From: Paenibacillus sp. LS1
Lineage (GTDB): Bacteria; Bacillota; Bacilli; Paenibacillales; Paenibacillaceae
Direction: 5' to 3'
Length of the DNA: 64,000 bases
Assembly (NCBI RefSeq): GCF_026013365.1
Contig: NZ_JAPDOE010000011.1
Coordinates: 62,001 to 126,000 of the forward strand
Positions within the stretch are counted from its first letter, which is position 1, and every line of letters starts with the position of its first letter. The notes beneath the pieces were generated by a model. The model made no database searches, was not told the origin of the DNA, and saw only the letters and a program-made list of their open reading frames with translations. Positions 53,751 to 62,230 of the stretch are shown one piece after another. Position numbers and translations under genes: made by a program.

Positions 53751-55106
53751 ATGCGAATTGATGAACGATTGCATATTCCAAACGTCGCGGTGTATTACGA
53801 AGACGGACACTATGTCGTACATAACGTTCAACTCAACTGTTGGGTTGTGTATTCACCAAGCGAATATGAAATTGCATCTGAATTGGTATACGGTGGCAAG
53901 ACCGTTTCTGAATTAATGGATTCGGGTTTGGACGCTCAAAATGTGAAGCGGATTGCACGAAAGATGCTGATGTATCGTGTGGCTTATCAAGGAGAGAAAC
54001 CTGAAGAATACAACGTTCTGGATACGTTGCAGAAGCAGGGCATGGGCAAAGTCGCACCTACCGCCATATATTTTGTGACAACATACAAATGTAATCTGAG
54101 TTGCATTTATTGTTATGCGGATAGCAGCCCGGAGCGGTCGATGAATGGGGATATGAATACGGAGGAAGCCAAGGATATGATCAGGCAGATCAAAGATCTG
54201 GGGACCAGTACAATCGTGTTTACAGGTGGGGAGGCTTTTATCCGCAAGGATATAATGGAGCTCATGACCTACAGCAAAGAAATTGGGCTTCGTGTGAACG
54301 TCATCAGTAACGGGACGCTGATTAACAGCCGTGAAAAAGTCAATGAAATTGCCAAGGTAATTGATTTGTTCACGATTAGTTTTGATTCCATGGATAAGGA
54401 CGAGCATGAAGCGAACCGAGGCAAGAATACCTGGGATCGAGCGCGGAAAGCCATCGATCTTCTCCTTGAAGCTGGAGTCAAAATGAAAATCAACCAAACG
54501 GTGACGAAGCACAATAAGGATTCCATTGATCCTTTACTGGAGTTCGCTACCGAACGTTCCATTCGATTGAATATTGTACCTCTTGCCACTTTGGGTCGTG
54601 GGGACGAACGAATGCAAGGACTGAGTTTTGCTGAACGCCGCCGTATATCCGACCGTATGTTGGATATTGAAATGGATGACGCCCACGAAGATTGCCATGC
54701 CTTAAATGTGAAGCAGTATGAACGGAGAAGACATTGCGGCCATGGTACAAGCGAGTTTTCTATCGATGCCAAGGGCAATGTATTTCCTTGCAAACTGATG
54801 CACTCTCCGATGTTTCACGCGGGATCAATTCGAGAGAAATCGCTTAGGGAAATATGGGAGACTTCCGAGGTGTTCGAGCGTTCGCGGAACAGGACGGTGC
54901 ACACGCTGCCCGAGTGCATGAAGTGTACATTCCGTGAATCTTGTGGCGGCGGTTGTCGTGCTTTTCATTGGGGAGCAACAGGCGATGCTGATGGAACGTT
55001 CTCGCAGGATTGCTCAGGCATTCGACGCGGAATTCGTAGGAAAATGGTCGCTTATTTCCAACTGACAGGAGGTAAAACGAATGAATCCGTGCTTTCAAAT
55101 AGCTGA
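53751..55106 (+). CDS. Radical SAM/SPASM peptide-modifying enzyme
   Basis: This 451-residue enzyme has an N-terminal domain of about 90 residues that looks PqqD/RRE-like (VVHNVQLNCWVVYSPSEYEI, GKTVSELMDSG). The radical SAM core carries CNLSCIYC (Cys 114, 118, 121), which binds the SAM-coordinating 4Fe-4S cluster, then VFTGGEAFIRKD and VISNGTLI. A C-terminal SPASM domain has cysteines in HCGHG, FPCKL, ECMKCTFRESCGGGC and DCSG for auxiliary clusters. This is the layout of sactionine and related thioether-forming maturases. The start is ATG 53751, 7 bases after GGAGG. It overlaps the next gene by 26 bases. Confidence 0.94.
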   Translation: MRIDERLHIPNVAVYYEDGHYVVHNVQLNCWVVYSPSEYEIASELVYGGKTVSELMDSGLDAQNVKRIARKMLMYRVAYQGEKPEEYNVLDTLQKQGMGKVAPTAIYFVTTYKCNLSCIYCYADSSPERSMNGDMNTEEAKDMIRQIKDLGTSTIVFTGGEAFIRKDIMELMTYSKEIGLRVNVISNGTLINSREKVNEIAKVIDLFTISFDSMDKDEHEANRGKNTWDRARKAIDLLLEAGVKMKINQTVTKHNKDSIDPLLEFATERSIRLNIVPLATLGRGDERMQGLSFAERRRISDRMLDIEMDDAHEDCHALNVKQYERRRHCGHGTSEFSIDAKGNVFPCKLMHSPMFHAGSIREKSLREIWETSEVFERSRNRTVHTLPECMKCTFRESCGGGCRAFHWGATGDADGTFSQDCSGIRRGIRRKMVAYFQLTGGKTNESVLSNS

Positions 55107-55377
55107 TGATGTGTTTTTTGATGAGAATATAGAAGGGGTGTTCATTCTATCCGATTCCGGAGAAGTATACGTTCTGGAGGATGATGTTAGTAAAGCGGTA
55201 TGGAACATGCTTGCGGATTCACCACAATCCCTTGATGACATGTGCCAGCATACCAAGCAAAAATTCAATATCAGTGAAGATGACCATGTCGAAGACGATA
55301 TCCGGGATTTCGTAACGGCATTATCCAAAATAGGAGTTCTGAAAGAATGCATGGTACCGGCAGACAAGATTTCCTGA
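55081..55377 (+). CDS. PqqD-like RiPP recognition protein
   Basis: The 98-residue protein has PqqD features: SGEVYVLEDDVSKAVWNML, then a helix-turn region with SLDDMCQHTKQKFNISED, and VEDDIRDFVTALSKIGVL. PqqD proteins bind precursor leaders and present them to radical SAM enzymes. AGGAGG lies 8 bases before the ATG, inside the radical SAM gene. It overlaps the protease gene by 31 bases, so expression is tightly coupled. Confidence 0.9.
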   Translation: MNPCFQIADDVFFDENIEGVFILSDSGEVYVLEDDVSKAVWNMLADSPQSLDDMCQHTKQKFNISEDDHVEDDIRDFVTALSKIGVLKECMVPADKIS

Positions 55378-56087
55378 TTCGTGCATTGCAGCACGGGAAG
55401 CCGATTTCCATATTAATCGAAGGTAATTGCATGCATCCCCTGCTGGTTCACGGACAGCGTACCTCTGTGTATCCCCCGGATGAAATAAAAGAAGGCGATG
55501 TGGTGTTGGTCCGGGATCAGGTGAACCGATTTTTGGCTCATCGTATCCTCAGTGTTGAGAATGACTGTGTAATTACTTCAGGTGACCGCAATCACATATC
55601 GGATACACCCTTTCACCGATGTGATATTTTGGGGAAGGTGGATATTCCCGAAGATCAGCAGATGGATCAAAGTGCGCTAAATTCAATGTATCCATCATCT
55701 GAATTAAAAGTGGTTGTTCATCCTGATGCACTTGGTATAACAACGAGCGAAGCCCTTTCCCAAGCTTTTGCTGTGGATATTGTCATTGAAGAGAATCCGG
55801 TTAGTCTACTGCTGAGCTTGCAGGAAAAGGGATGGACATCTGTTGCTATTCATGCGGGTGCGAGAGAACATATATCTGATTTGCCGCAGATAACAGGCAA
55901 GATGGTCGTCTTTGTTGGCTATGATGTGGGCAGAGAAGCAGATGCACCTAATGGCATCATTGGCTTGAGTGATGCAAACTTCGTGGCAAGAACAGCAATC
56001 AAGTATTGGGATAACTTGAATGCAGAAGTGAGTGTAGCGGCAATTATAGGTTTTCATATGAGGAGGACAACATTATGTCATGGGTAA
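55347..56087 (+). CDS. S24/S26-like protease, with Cys replacing the catalytic Ser, plus an extra domain
   Basis: Residues 1-115 follow the LexA/signal-peptidase fold: IEGNCMHPLLVHGQ corresponds to GxSMxPT, EGDVVLVRD to the GDIV strand, RFLAHRIL to the general-base region and ITSGDRN to the GDN motif. Position 28 is Cys instead of Ser and position 65 is His where bacterial enzymes have Lys, as in archaeal and ER signal peptidases. Residues about 118-246 form an unrecognised alpha/beta domain. There is no membrane anchor. It may remove the leader of the precursor in the cytoplasm; the altered nucleophile makes this uncertain. It overlaps the ferredoxin gene by 13 bases. Confidence 0.75.
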   Translation: MHGTGRQDFLIRALQHGKPISILIEGNCMHPLLVHGQRTSVYPPDEIKEGDVVLVRDQVNRFLAHRILSVENDCVITSGDRNHISDTPFHRCDILGKVDIPEDQQMDQSALNSMYPSSELKVVVHPDALGITTSEALSQAFAVDIVIEENPVSLLLSLQEKGWTSVAIHAGAREHISDLPQITGKMVVFVGYDVGREADAPNGIIGLSDANFVARTAIKYWDNLNAEVSVAAIIGFHMRRTTLCHG

Positions 56088-56317
56088 TTACCGCCACATG
56101 CGAAGATGAGCGTCTGGCTAAATGTATTGTGGCTTGTCCTGAGGAAGCCATCCAGACGTCTCCGGACGCCAAACAATATTTTATTAACCCAACCCTATGT
56201 ACGGATTGCGGTCTCTGCGATCTGGCATGCCCCGTTGCAGCTATTTTCCCTGAAAGTGCAGTACCCAAACAGTGGATACACAGCATCGAAGAGAATCGCT
56301 TGTTTTTTCTCACGTAA
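56075..56317 (+). CDS. 7Fe-type ferredoxin
   Basis: The 80-residue protein has cysteines at 9, 17 and 21 (C-x7-C-x3-CP) and at 42, 45, 48 and 52 (CTDCGLCDLACP). This is the spacing of seven-iron ferredoxins, with a 3Fe-4S cluster held by C9, C17 and C52 and a 4Fe-4S cluster by C21, C42, C45 and C48. GAGGA lies upstream of the ATG within the previous gene. Its place in the operon suggests it is the dedicated electron donor to the radical SAM enzyme. Confidence 0.92.
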   Translation: MSWVITATCEDERLAKCIVACPEEAIQTSPDAKQYFINPTLCTDCGLCDLACPVAAIFPESAVPKQWIHSIEENRLFFLT

Positions 56318-56331
56318 TCATAACTTGCATG

Positions 56332-56365
56332 TGTCAGCGCAAGCTGGATGAGACTTGCGTTGACA
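56332..56365 (+). other. Intra-operon hairpin
   Basis: TGTCAGCGCAAG (56332-56343) pairs with CTTGCGTTGACA (56354-56365) with one G-U pair. No T-run follows. It lies in the only sizeable gap inside the operon and may set mRNA stability or partial attenuation. Confidence 0.6.
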
Positions 56366-56399
56366 TGTAGCATCAGACAGGAAGGGAAGCCAAAATGCG

Positions 56400-57689
56400 A
56401 TGCCGACACTTCATGTACGGGTTGGGCGATATCCACTGTTATTGGAACTTTGCAGAGCGATTAATGAGTTGAGGCAAGATCAATTATGGATTGCTCCTGA
56501 GGAACGACATTATCCCCCAGCGCTGTTAAATCTAATCCGTAATCGAGGACTTCGTTCGAACGTTTATCGATACTGGGGCAGTTTGTTTTTGAGAGATATG
56601 TTGGCCTTGGAGAATGGGCCTGAAGTGAAATTGTTAAAACGCATATTAAGTTCATCTGTCGAAAACAGAAAATTTGGCGTTATGGATGAGTATGAAAATC
56701 ATTTGTCTACGAAATGCGAGTCCATTAAGGAGTATATTGCTCCACTGGTCCAAAATTTTAATATAGCCGAGGTAATAGAGTTGAAGCTTTATCCGCTATC
56801 CACCATGCCGCCTCCGCAGATTGGGCGATTCGGAGCCAGTCTTAGCAAAGCGACGTCTACATCCGTACATTTGGCCTTCGGATCACCGCCGATTCCTTTA
56901 TGGGATCAGTTCAATCTGACAGAGTCCTTTTTTGCCAGAGGAGGCATCCATTATCTTGTCAAAGAGTGGTTGCATGCATATGCTGGTGAATTCGGAGAAA
57001 TAAAGGAAGGATTGAAGCCACACCTGATCAACTTGGTGTCGGTAGTTATTTTAATTGAAGTAGATCACTTTTTCAGTACCAATCTGGATTTCGTGTTTCA
57101 TGAAGAAGATCGAATGATCTATCGCTGGGCACTTTCGCAATATACCGGTAAAGTCGGATTTGGTGATCATCTCATTCAATATATAAATAATCTTAATACG
57201 AACTGGCCACCTCCTAATCTGGAAGAGGCTCAACAAGAAACACCTTTGACGGTAGTGCATACTATTCAAATGAAGTCTCGTGTCTCCATTCATGACCCAT
57301 TCTCTCTGCTGGCGAGTACGCGGTGGATTGGAGATTACTACGATATTGTCAACTCAGACATGGTGGAAGAACGAAGCGAAGCTATACCCTTTCTTGTTAT
57401 GCCGTGGAATTCAGCCAAAGCCGAACAGATCTATTCCCGGCACCGTATGTGGATAAGTCAAGATGGTGCTGTTATTGATTATGAATATCTAACAGGTATG
57501 GAACGATTTGATACGGAGAAGACGCTTTGCCTGCTCATTGATCGTGAGCCCGGAGAATCATGGCGCTTTGTCATGTTGTGTCCCTCTGTTCGCTCGGATA
57601 AGGGTTATTTCATTGAAACATCGGATCTGTCACAGATTCATACACCGATTGCCTTCATAGATTCTGTCTCTGGAAGGAGAATACGATGA
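56400..57689 (+). CDS. Unrecognised RiPP-operon protein (429 residues)
   Basis: I do not recognise this family. The protein is soluble, without a signal peptide or clear membrane segment, and mixed alpha/beta. It begins MPTLHVRVGRYPLLLELCRA, has a central acidic, aromatic region (LVKEWLHAYAGEFGE, FFSTNLDFVFHEEDRM) and ends FIETSDLSQIHTPIAFIDSV. No zinc-protease HExxH, radical SAM, ATP-grasp or LanC-type motif is visible. AAGGGAAG lies about 10 bases before the ATG. It is translationally coupled (ATGA) to the first ABC transporter, so it belongs to the same pathway: tailoring enzyme, second maturation partner or immunity protein are options. Confidence 0.7.
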   Translation: MPTLHVRVGRYPLLLELCRAINELRQDQLWIAPEERHYPPALLNLIRNRGLRSNVYRYWGSLFLRDMLALENGPEVKLLKRILSSSVENRKFGVMDEYENHLSTKCESIKEYIAPLVQNFNIAEVIELKLYPLSTMPPPQIGRFGASLSKATSTSVHLAFGSPPIPLWDQFNLTESFFARGGIHYLVKEWLHAYAGEFGEIKEGLKPHLINLVSVVILIEVDHFFSTNLDFVFHEEDRMIYRWALSQYTGKVGFGDHLIQYINNLNTNWPPPNLEEAQQETPLTVVHTIQMKSRVSIHDPFSLLASTRWIGDYYDIVNSDMVEERSEAIPFLVMPWNSAKAEQIYSRHRMWISQDGAVIDYEYLTGMERFDTEKTLCLLIDREPGESWRFVMLCPSVRSDKGYFIETSDLSQIHTPIAFIDSVSGRRIR

Positions 57690-59470
57690 GTCGTCTACAG
57701 GCCGGGTTCACCCAGATTTGGATCATTGCCCGGGCAGGAGAACGGGCCATCTGGATATTACTAATTCTTATTTTTGCCCTTGGGGTATGGCCCGGGTTCA
57801 TGATCTGGGCGATCAAGCATTCTGTGAATCAATTAGCTAGTGGTGATCGTAACGCTTCATTAGCTTACATAGGAATTATTGCAGGGGCGGGTACGGTTGC
57901 AATTTTACTGAACGTGATACAGCCCTATTTTTTGAGAAAAGTGAAAGACCATGTCTATCATAATTTGTCTACTCGTTTGTTTGATACCGTGAATCGCAGA
58001 ACAGAAAACCAGATGCTTCAGGCAGCAACTCGCAATCGGATTTCAAGCACATCGGAATCAGTCAGTTCCATTTATCATGGAGGACTTGACGGTTTATCGG
58101 CATTGCTTCAGGTCATCGTGACGGGTTTTTCTTTGACGTGGATTCTGCTGGAGGTTGCTTGGTGGGCACCGATTTTGATCCTCGTCGGTACAGCACTTAA
58201 TGTGTTGCTGATGAAAAAAGCAGCGGTGTCAGAGTCTATTTTTCTTCAGGAGATCTCCGAAATATCGAGGCTTCAGGGTGCATTCCTTGGCATGTTAACA
58301 ACGCTTAATTCCGCTAAGGAGATGCGTATCTTTGGGATAGCAGGCTGGATAAAGGGAAAGTGGCGAACTGAGGAGAAGCAGATTGCGCGATTAACAATGA
58401 TGCAAACCATCAAAGCCGCATGTTACAAGCTGCTGGGTCAACTTGGTAGTGGCATAGTAACCTCGGTTGTACTCCTTGTGGGACTATGGAAACTTTGGCA
58501 AGGTACCCTGAATCCCGGAGAAGTCGCGGCGTTGCTTATAGGTGGTCTGCATCTTGAACAATTGCTCAGTTTGGTTCTGAGTCAGGGTAAGCACTGGCTG
58601 GGTCGCAAAATATTCTTGGCTGAACTTATCCAACAGCCGCAAGATGAACAAACCGAAATAACTACATCCACAGCTAAAGACACAGAGATGTCTAATCGTA
58701 ATGAAGAGCAGACGGTGTCCTCCAATGCAATATCAGTTCGTCAATTAACGTTTAGCTACGACGGGCAAGAAAATGTTTTAAATAACATTAATTTTGATAT
58801 TCCGTCTGGGGCCAAGGTGGCTGTAGTAGGTGCTAATGGTTCAGGCAAGAGCACATTAATGCTCATACTCGCCGGGATACTGAAGCCGGATCAGGGTTCA
58901 GTCAGTTCAGAAGAGGTAGGCGGCTTTTGTCTGCAGGACTACGGGCGGTATAAACTATCCGTTGCCGAAAATGTGTACCTGGGTGATATTACCCGCAAGG
59001 ACCGTGAGGAAGATATCGCTGAGGTATTACAACTGACCAATGCCCAATTTGTAGATAAGTTACCTCAAGGAAGGCATACAGAGCTATGGCCAGAAGTCGG
59101 TGGATCAGATCTGTCCGAGGGGCAGTGGCAGAGGTTGGCATTAGCAAGAAGCATGTTCAGATCGATCTACCGTGTTGGATCTGTCGTAATTATGGATGAG
59201 CCAACATCGAAATTAGACCCTAGTAATGAATTAAGCATTCTGGAGTCCATCATTAACAGACTTCAGGGGTACACCGTGCTGTTTGTCGTTCATCGTCTGG
59301 TAGGATGCGTTTTTGCCGATACGGTACTCATGCTGGATCAGGGAGAGATCAGGGATTACGGGACCCATGAGAGACTGTTGGAGACATGCGAGCCTTATCA
59401 AGCGATGTGGAAAGCTTCTTCCTCCTTTATTGAAGCGCCGAGGGAAGAGGGAGAAGGGGGTGTTGCCTAA
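57686..59470 (+). CDS. ABC transporter, fused membrane and ATPase domains (first)
   Basis: The 594-residue half-transporter has about six membrane segments in residues 15-320 and then an ATPase domain with Walker A GANGSGKST (about 383), signature LSEGQWQR (about 475) and Walker B VVIMDEPTSKLD (about 500). No N-terminal C39 peptidase domain is present, so leader cleavage must be done by another protein. It overlaps the upstream gene (ATGA) and the next ABC gene (TAATG), so the two probably form a heterodimeric exporter for the mature peptide or an immunity pump. Confidence 0.92.
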   Translation: MSRLQAGFTQIWIIARAGERAIWILLILIFALGVWPGFMIWAIKHSVNQLASGDRNASLAYIGIIAGAGTVAILLNVIQPYFLRKVKDHVYHNLSTRLFDTVNRRTENQMLQAATRNRISSTSESVSSIYHGGLDGLSALLQVIVTGFSLTWILLEVAWWAPILILVGTALNVLLMKKAAVSESIFLQEISEISRLQGAFLGMLTTLNSAKEMRIFGIAGWIKGKWRTEEKQIARLTMMQTIKAACYKLLGQLGSGIVTSVVLLVGLWKLWQGTLNPGEVAALLIGGLHLEQLLSLVLSQGKHWLGRKIFLAELIQQPQDEQTEITTSTAKDTEMSNRNEEQTVSSNAISVRQLTFSYDGQENVLNNINFDIPSGAKVAVVGANGSGKSTLMLILAGILKPDQGSVSSEEVGGFCLQDYGRYKLSVAENVYLGDITRKDREEDIAEVLQLTNAQFVDKLPQGRHTELWPEVGGSDLSEGQWQRLALARSMFRSIYRVGSVVIMDEPTSKLDPSNELSILESIINRLQGYTVLFVVHRLVGCVFADTVLMLDQGEIRDYGTHERLLETCEPYQAMWKASSSFIEAPREEGEGGVA

Positions 59471-61179
59471 TGTGGCTGATGCGAGTGCAGAATAAGCGTA
59501 AGATCATTCCCTGGATGCTGTTCGCATTGTCTGTGACGGTGTTAACCGGTATATTGCCAGCCGTGCGGATTTTCCTTTTCGGATATGCAGTCCAGCAAGT
59601 TATTTCGGGTGTTAACGTTGACCAATTGCTCATGCTGATGGCCTGGTTCGCGGCAGCAACCATTGGAGAAAAGGTGATGGACTCGTTGTATGGTGTGGCG
59701 TTAGAAGGGCTGCGTATTCATATAGGGCGATCTGCGAAAGAGCTCTATGTTGATCGATATAACGAAGTGCCATATCAGCAACTTCTAAATCGGTCGTTCT
59801 CCGAATCGGCTGAGAAGGCAGCGAATGGTCTGGACCGGGGGCATCGAATTCTCACACTTGGTTTGGATGTGCTCAGTGCAGGAATTATGCTGATCAGTTT
59901 GGGTACAGCTTTATGGTTCGTCACAAAGATCGGATGTCTCGTGATGATCGTGACCTTTGCTTTTGTTGTATTCAAACAATATAAGCTCGGTCGCCAGATG
60001 TTTAACGTTGAGAATCAGCTATCCGGTCAGCGCATCCGCGAGAATTATTATCGAAGCACAATCATGGATGTTCACCTGGGCAAAGAACGCAAGTTGTTTG
60101 GATACTCGCCTTATATCGTGAACCTCTGGAGAAATACATTTACTGAAATTAGCAAAACCAATCAAACCTTCCTCCTTACTTCCCAAAAAACGACGGGAGT
60201 GATGCAAATTGGCCAGCTTCTGCTCATTTCTGTTGCTTACATGGTGTCGATTCTGACGGCTAGTTCCTCCATCGGTGGTCTGATCATTGCTTTTCAACTG
60301 ATCGATGAATTGCTTGGCAAAGCGAATGCTTTTGTCCTTGAGCTTCGGCTGTTTACCAGTGAGTTGCTTGTCTCTTCCAACCTCACCCGGTTTCTGTCAG
60401 CTGAGGCTGTGATTAAAACTGAGGATTCAACGAAGGAAGCAGGCAGAGAAGTGGCATTGAACGGAGTTAGCTTCACCTATCCGAATAGTGACAGACCTGT
60501 GATTACTGATGTGAACATGCATTTTCGAACAGGAGAGCTTATCGGGTTGGTGGGCGAGAACGGAGCCGGGAAAACAACATTGTGCAATATAATGTGCGGA
60601 CTGCTTGAGCCAACCGAAGGCGAAGTATGGATGGATGGAGAACACAGTACACCTGCCGACAGGTTACGTGCGATCTCTGTTGCGTATGCCGATTTTTCCA
60701 GATTCCCTCTTAACGTCCAGCAGAACATCGGGCTTAATCATGAATGGAACGATGCTGCACAGCTGCTAGTACAGGACATTATCCACCGAAGTGGAGATAA
60801 AAGGCTGGGTGCGGGATATTCAGATGGGACTGAACTATCGGGAGGGCAATGGCAGCGTGTGGCGGTTGCCCGGGCGATGGCGAATACCAAAAACATCCTG
60901 GTACTGGATGAGCCTACGGCCGCCATGGACCCGGTGATGGAGGAGGTTGTTGTCAGAAGCATTAAACAATTTGTGACTCAGGGAAAAGCAGCCCTGCTGA
61001 TCGCACACCGAGTCAGCACGGTGATGCACTGTGACAAGGTCTATGTTATGGCTGATGGACAGATTGTTCAGGAAGGAAACCCCTTGCGATTGCTGGAAGA
61101 GGATGGCGTATTTCGTGAAATGTATGGAGCGCAGGTTGCTTTGTTACGCAAACAGGGGAGTGTAGCATCCGTAGGGTGA
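59470..61179 (+). CDS. ABC transporter, fused membrane and ATPase domains (second)
   Basis: This 569-residue partner of the preceding gene has membrane segments in residues 15-290, Walker A GENGAGKTT (about 362), signature LSGGQWQR (about 456) and Walker B ILVLDEPTAAMD (about 476), plus the switch histidine in LLIAHRVST. Both ATPase domains look catalytically complete apart from the E in the LSEGQ signature of the first. Its one-base overlap with the first gene indicates coupled translation. Confidence 0.92.
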   Translation: MWLMRVQNKRKIIPWMLFALSVTVLTGILPAVRIFLFGYAVQQVISGVNVDQLLMLMAWFAAATIGEKVMDSLYGVALEGLRIHIGRSAKELYVDRYNEVPYQQLLNRSFSESAEKAANGLDRGHRILTLGLDVLSAGIMLISLGTALWFVTKIGCLVMIVTFAFVVFKQYKLGRQMFNVENQLSGQRIRENYYRSTIMDVHLGKERKLFGYSPYIVNLWRNTFTEISKTNQTFLLTSQKTTGVMQIGQLLLISVAYMVSILTASSSIGGLIIAFQLIDELLGKANAFVLELRLFTSELLVSSNLTRFLSAEAVIKTEDSTKEAGREVALNGVSFTYPNSDRPVITDVNMHFRTGELIGLVGENGAGKTTLCNIMCGLLEPTEGEVWMDGEHSTPADRLRAISVAYADFSRFPLNVQQNIGLNHEWNDAAQLLVQDIIHRSGDKRLGAGYSDGTELSGGQWQRVAVARAMANTKNILVLDEPTAAMDPVMEEVVVRSIKQFVTQGKAALLIAHRVSTVMHCDKVYVMADGQIVQEGNPLRLLEEDGVFREMYGAQVALLRKQGSVASVG

Positions 61180-61201
61180 AATCCGGAAAGGGGAAGTGCC
61201 T

Positions 61202-62230
61202 ATGAAAATATTAATTATATCTCGGGGTAACGGATTCGGACATGCAAAGCGGGATTTGCTTGTTGCCAAACAACTTATGCAATTAAATCACGAGGTCATT
61301 ATCGCATCCTATTCTTCCGGATTCCAATATTTACGAATGGTATACCCGGGTGATCTGATTGATCTGGAGCTGCCTTCAGCAGGCAGCAGTGCCTTGCGAA
61401 TAGGCAAACTGCTGGACTTGATACGCCGTACACAACCGGATGGCATGGTGGTTGATGAAGAACTTATTGTACTTCCCATAGGACAAAGCTTGGGTATTCC
61501 AACCTGTTTTATTACCAATTGGCTGGAAGATGAACCGGAAACACTTGGTTTCCTACAGATGGCTAATCAAATTGCAATCGTGGATGTACGGCAGAACTGG
61601 ATGTTCCCGGTACATGATTCGCTTCAGGAGAAGCTGTGTTTTGTAGGCCCGGTAATAGATGTACCGGAACCTGCGAGGACAAAGGAAAAGAAAATTATCA
61701 TTACGTCAGGCTCACCAACGATTGTGGACGTCCCCTTTTTTACGAAAACCATAGCGGCTTTGAAGGGGAACCCGGATTACGTGAAACTTGTGTACAGCGG
61801 AACGTTAACGAAATCTTTGCAACGGTTAGGTGACGAGTCCACACATTTTATAACAGACCCTGGCTCGTTTATAGACGAAGTGAGAAACAGCTCGCTTGTC
61901 GTGTGCCGGGGCGGGCATACAACATTATGGGAGCTCGCCTCGCTAGGCGTTCCAGCCATTGCGATCCCGCGGCGGGAAGAAGTGAACCCGAGCAATATCG
62001 TGTACGCCAAGCAAATGGGCGAGAGGGGTTACATCCGGTGGTTGCAGGAAACCGATCTGGATAGCGACTTACTGGCTTCTTATTCTAATCAAATTCTAAG
62101 TGGACAAGAGCAGCTTGAAACATATGATTACGATGGAACCGCAGTGGATCAACTAGTATCCTCGATTCTAGATTGCTTTGCGCACCAATATGAGAGGAGG
62201 GATGTTGAATGGGAATGGGAGTTACGGTAA
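61202..62230 (+). CDS. GT28/GT1-like glycosyltransferase in the RiPP operon
   Basis: The 342-residue GT-B protein has GNGFGHAKRDLLVAKQLMQL at the start, like MurG-type enzymes, IIITSGSPTIVDVPFFTKTI in the middle and the nucleotide-sugar region VVCRGGHTTLWELASLGVPA then IAIPRREEVNPSN. GGAAAGGGGAA lies 7 bases before ATG 61202; an in-frame GTG two codons earlier is less well placed. It overlaps the next GT gene by 22 bases. It is expected to glycosylate either the modified peptide or a self-protective target; which cannot be told. Confidence 0.85.
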   Translation: MKILIISRGNGFGHAKRDLLVAKQLMQLNHEVIIASYSSGFQYLRMVYPGDLIDLELPSAGSSALRIGKLLDLIRRTQPDGMVVDEELIVLPIGQSLGIPTCFITNWLEDEPETLGFLQMANQIAIVDVRQNWMFPVHDSLQEKLCFVGPVIDVPEPARTKEKKIIITSGSPTIVDVPFFTKTIAALKGNPDYVKLVYSGTLTKSLQRLGDESTHFITDPGSFIDEVRNSSLVVCRGGHTTLWELASLGVPAIAIPRREEVNPSNIVYAKQMGERGYIRWLQETDLDSDLLASYSNQILSGQEQLETYDYDGTAVDQLVSSILDCFAHQYERRDVEWEWELR

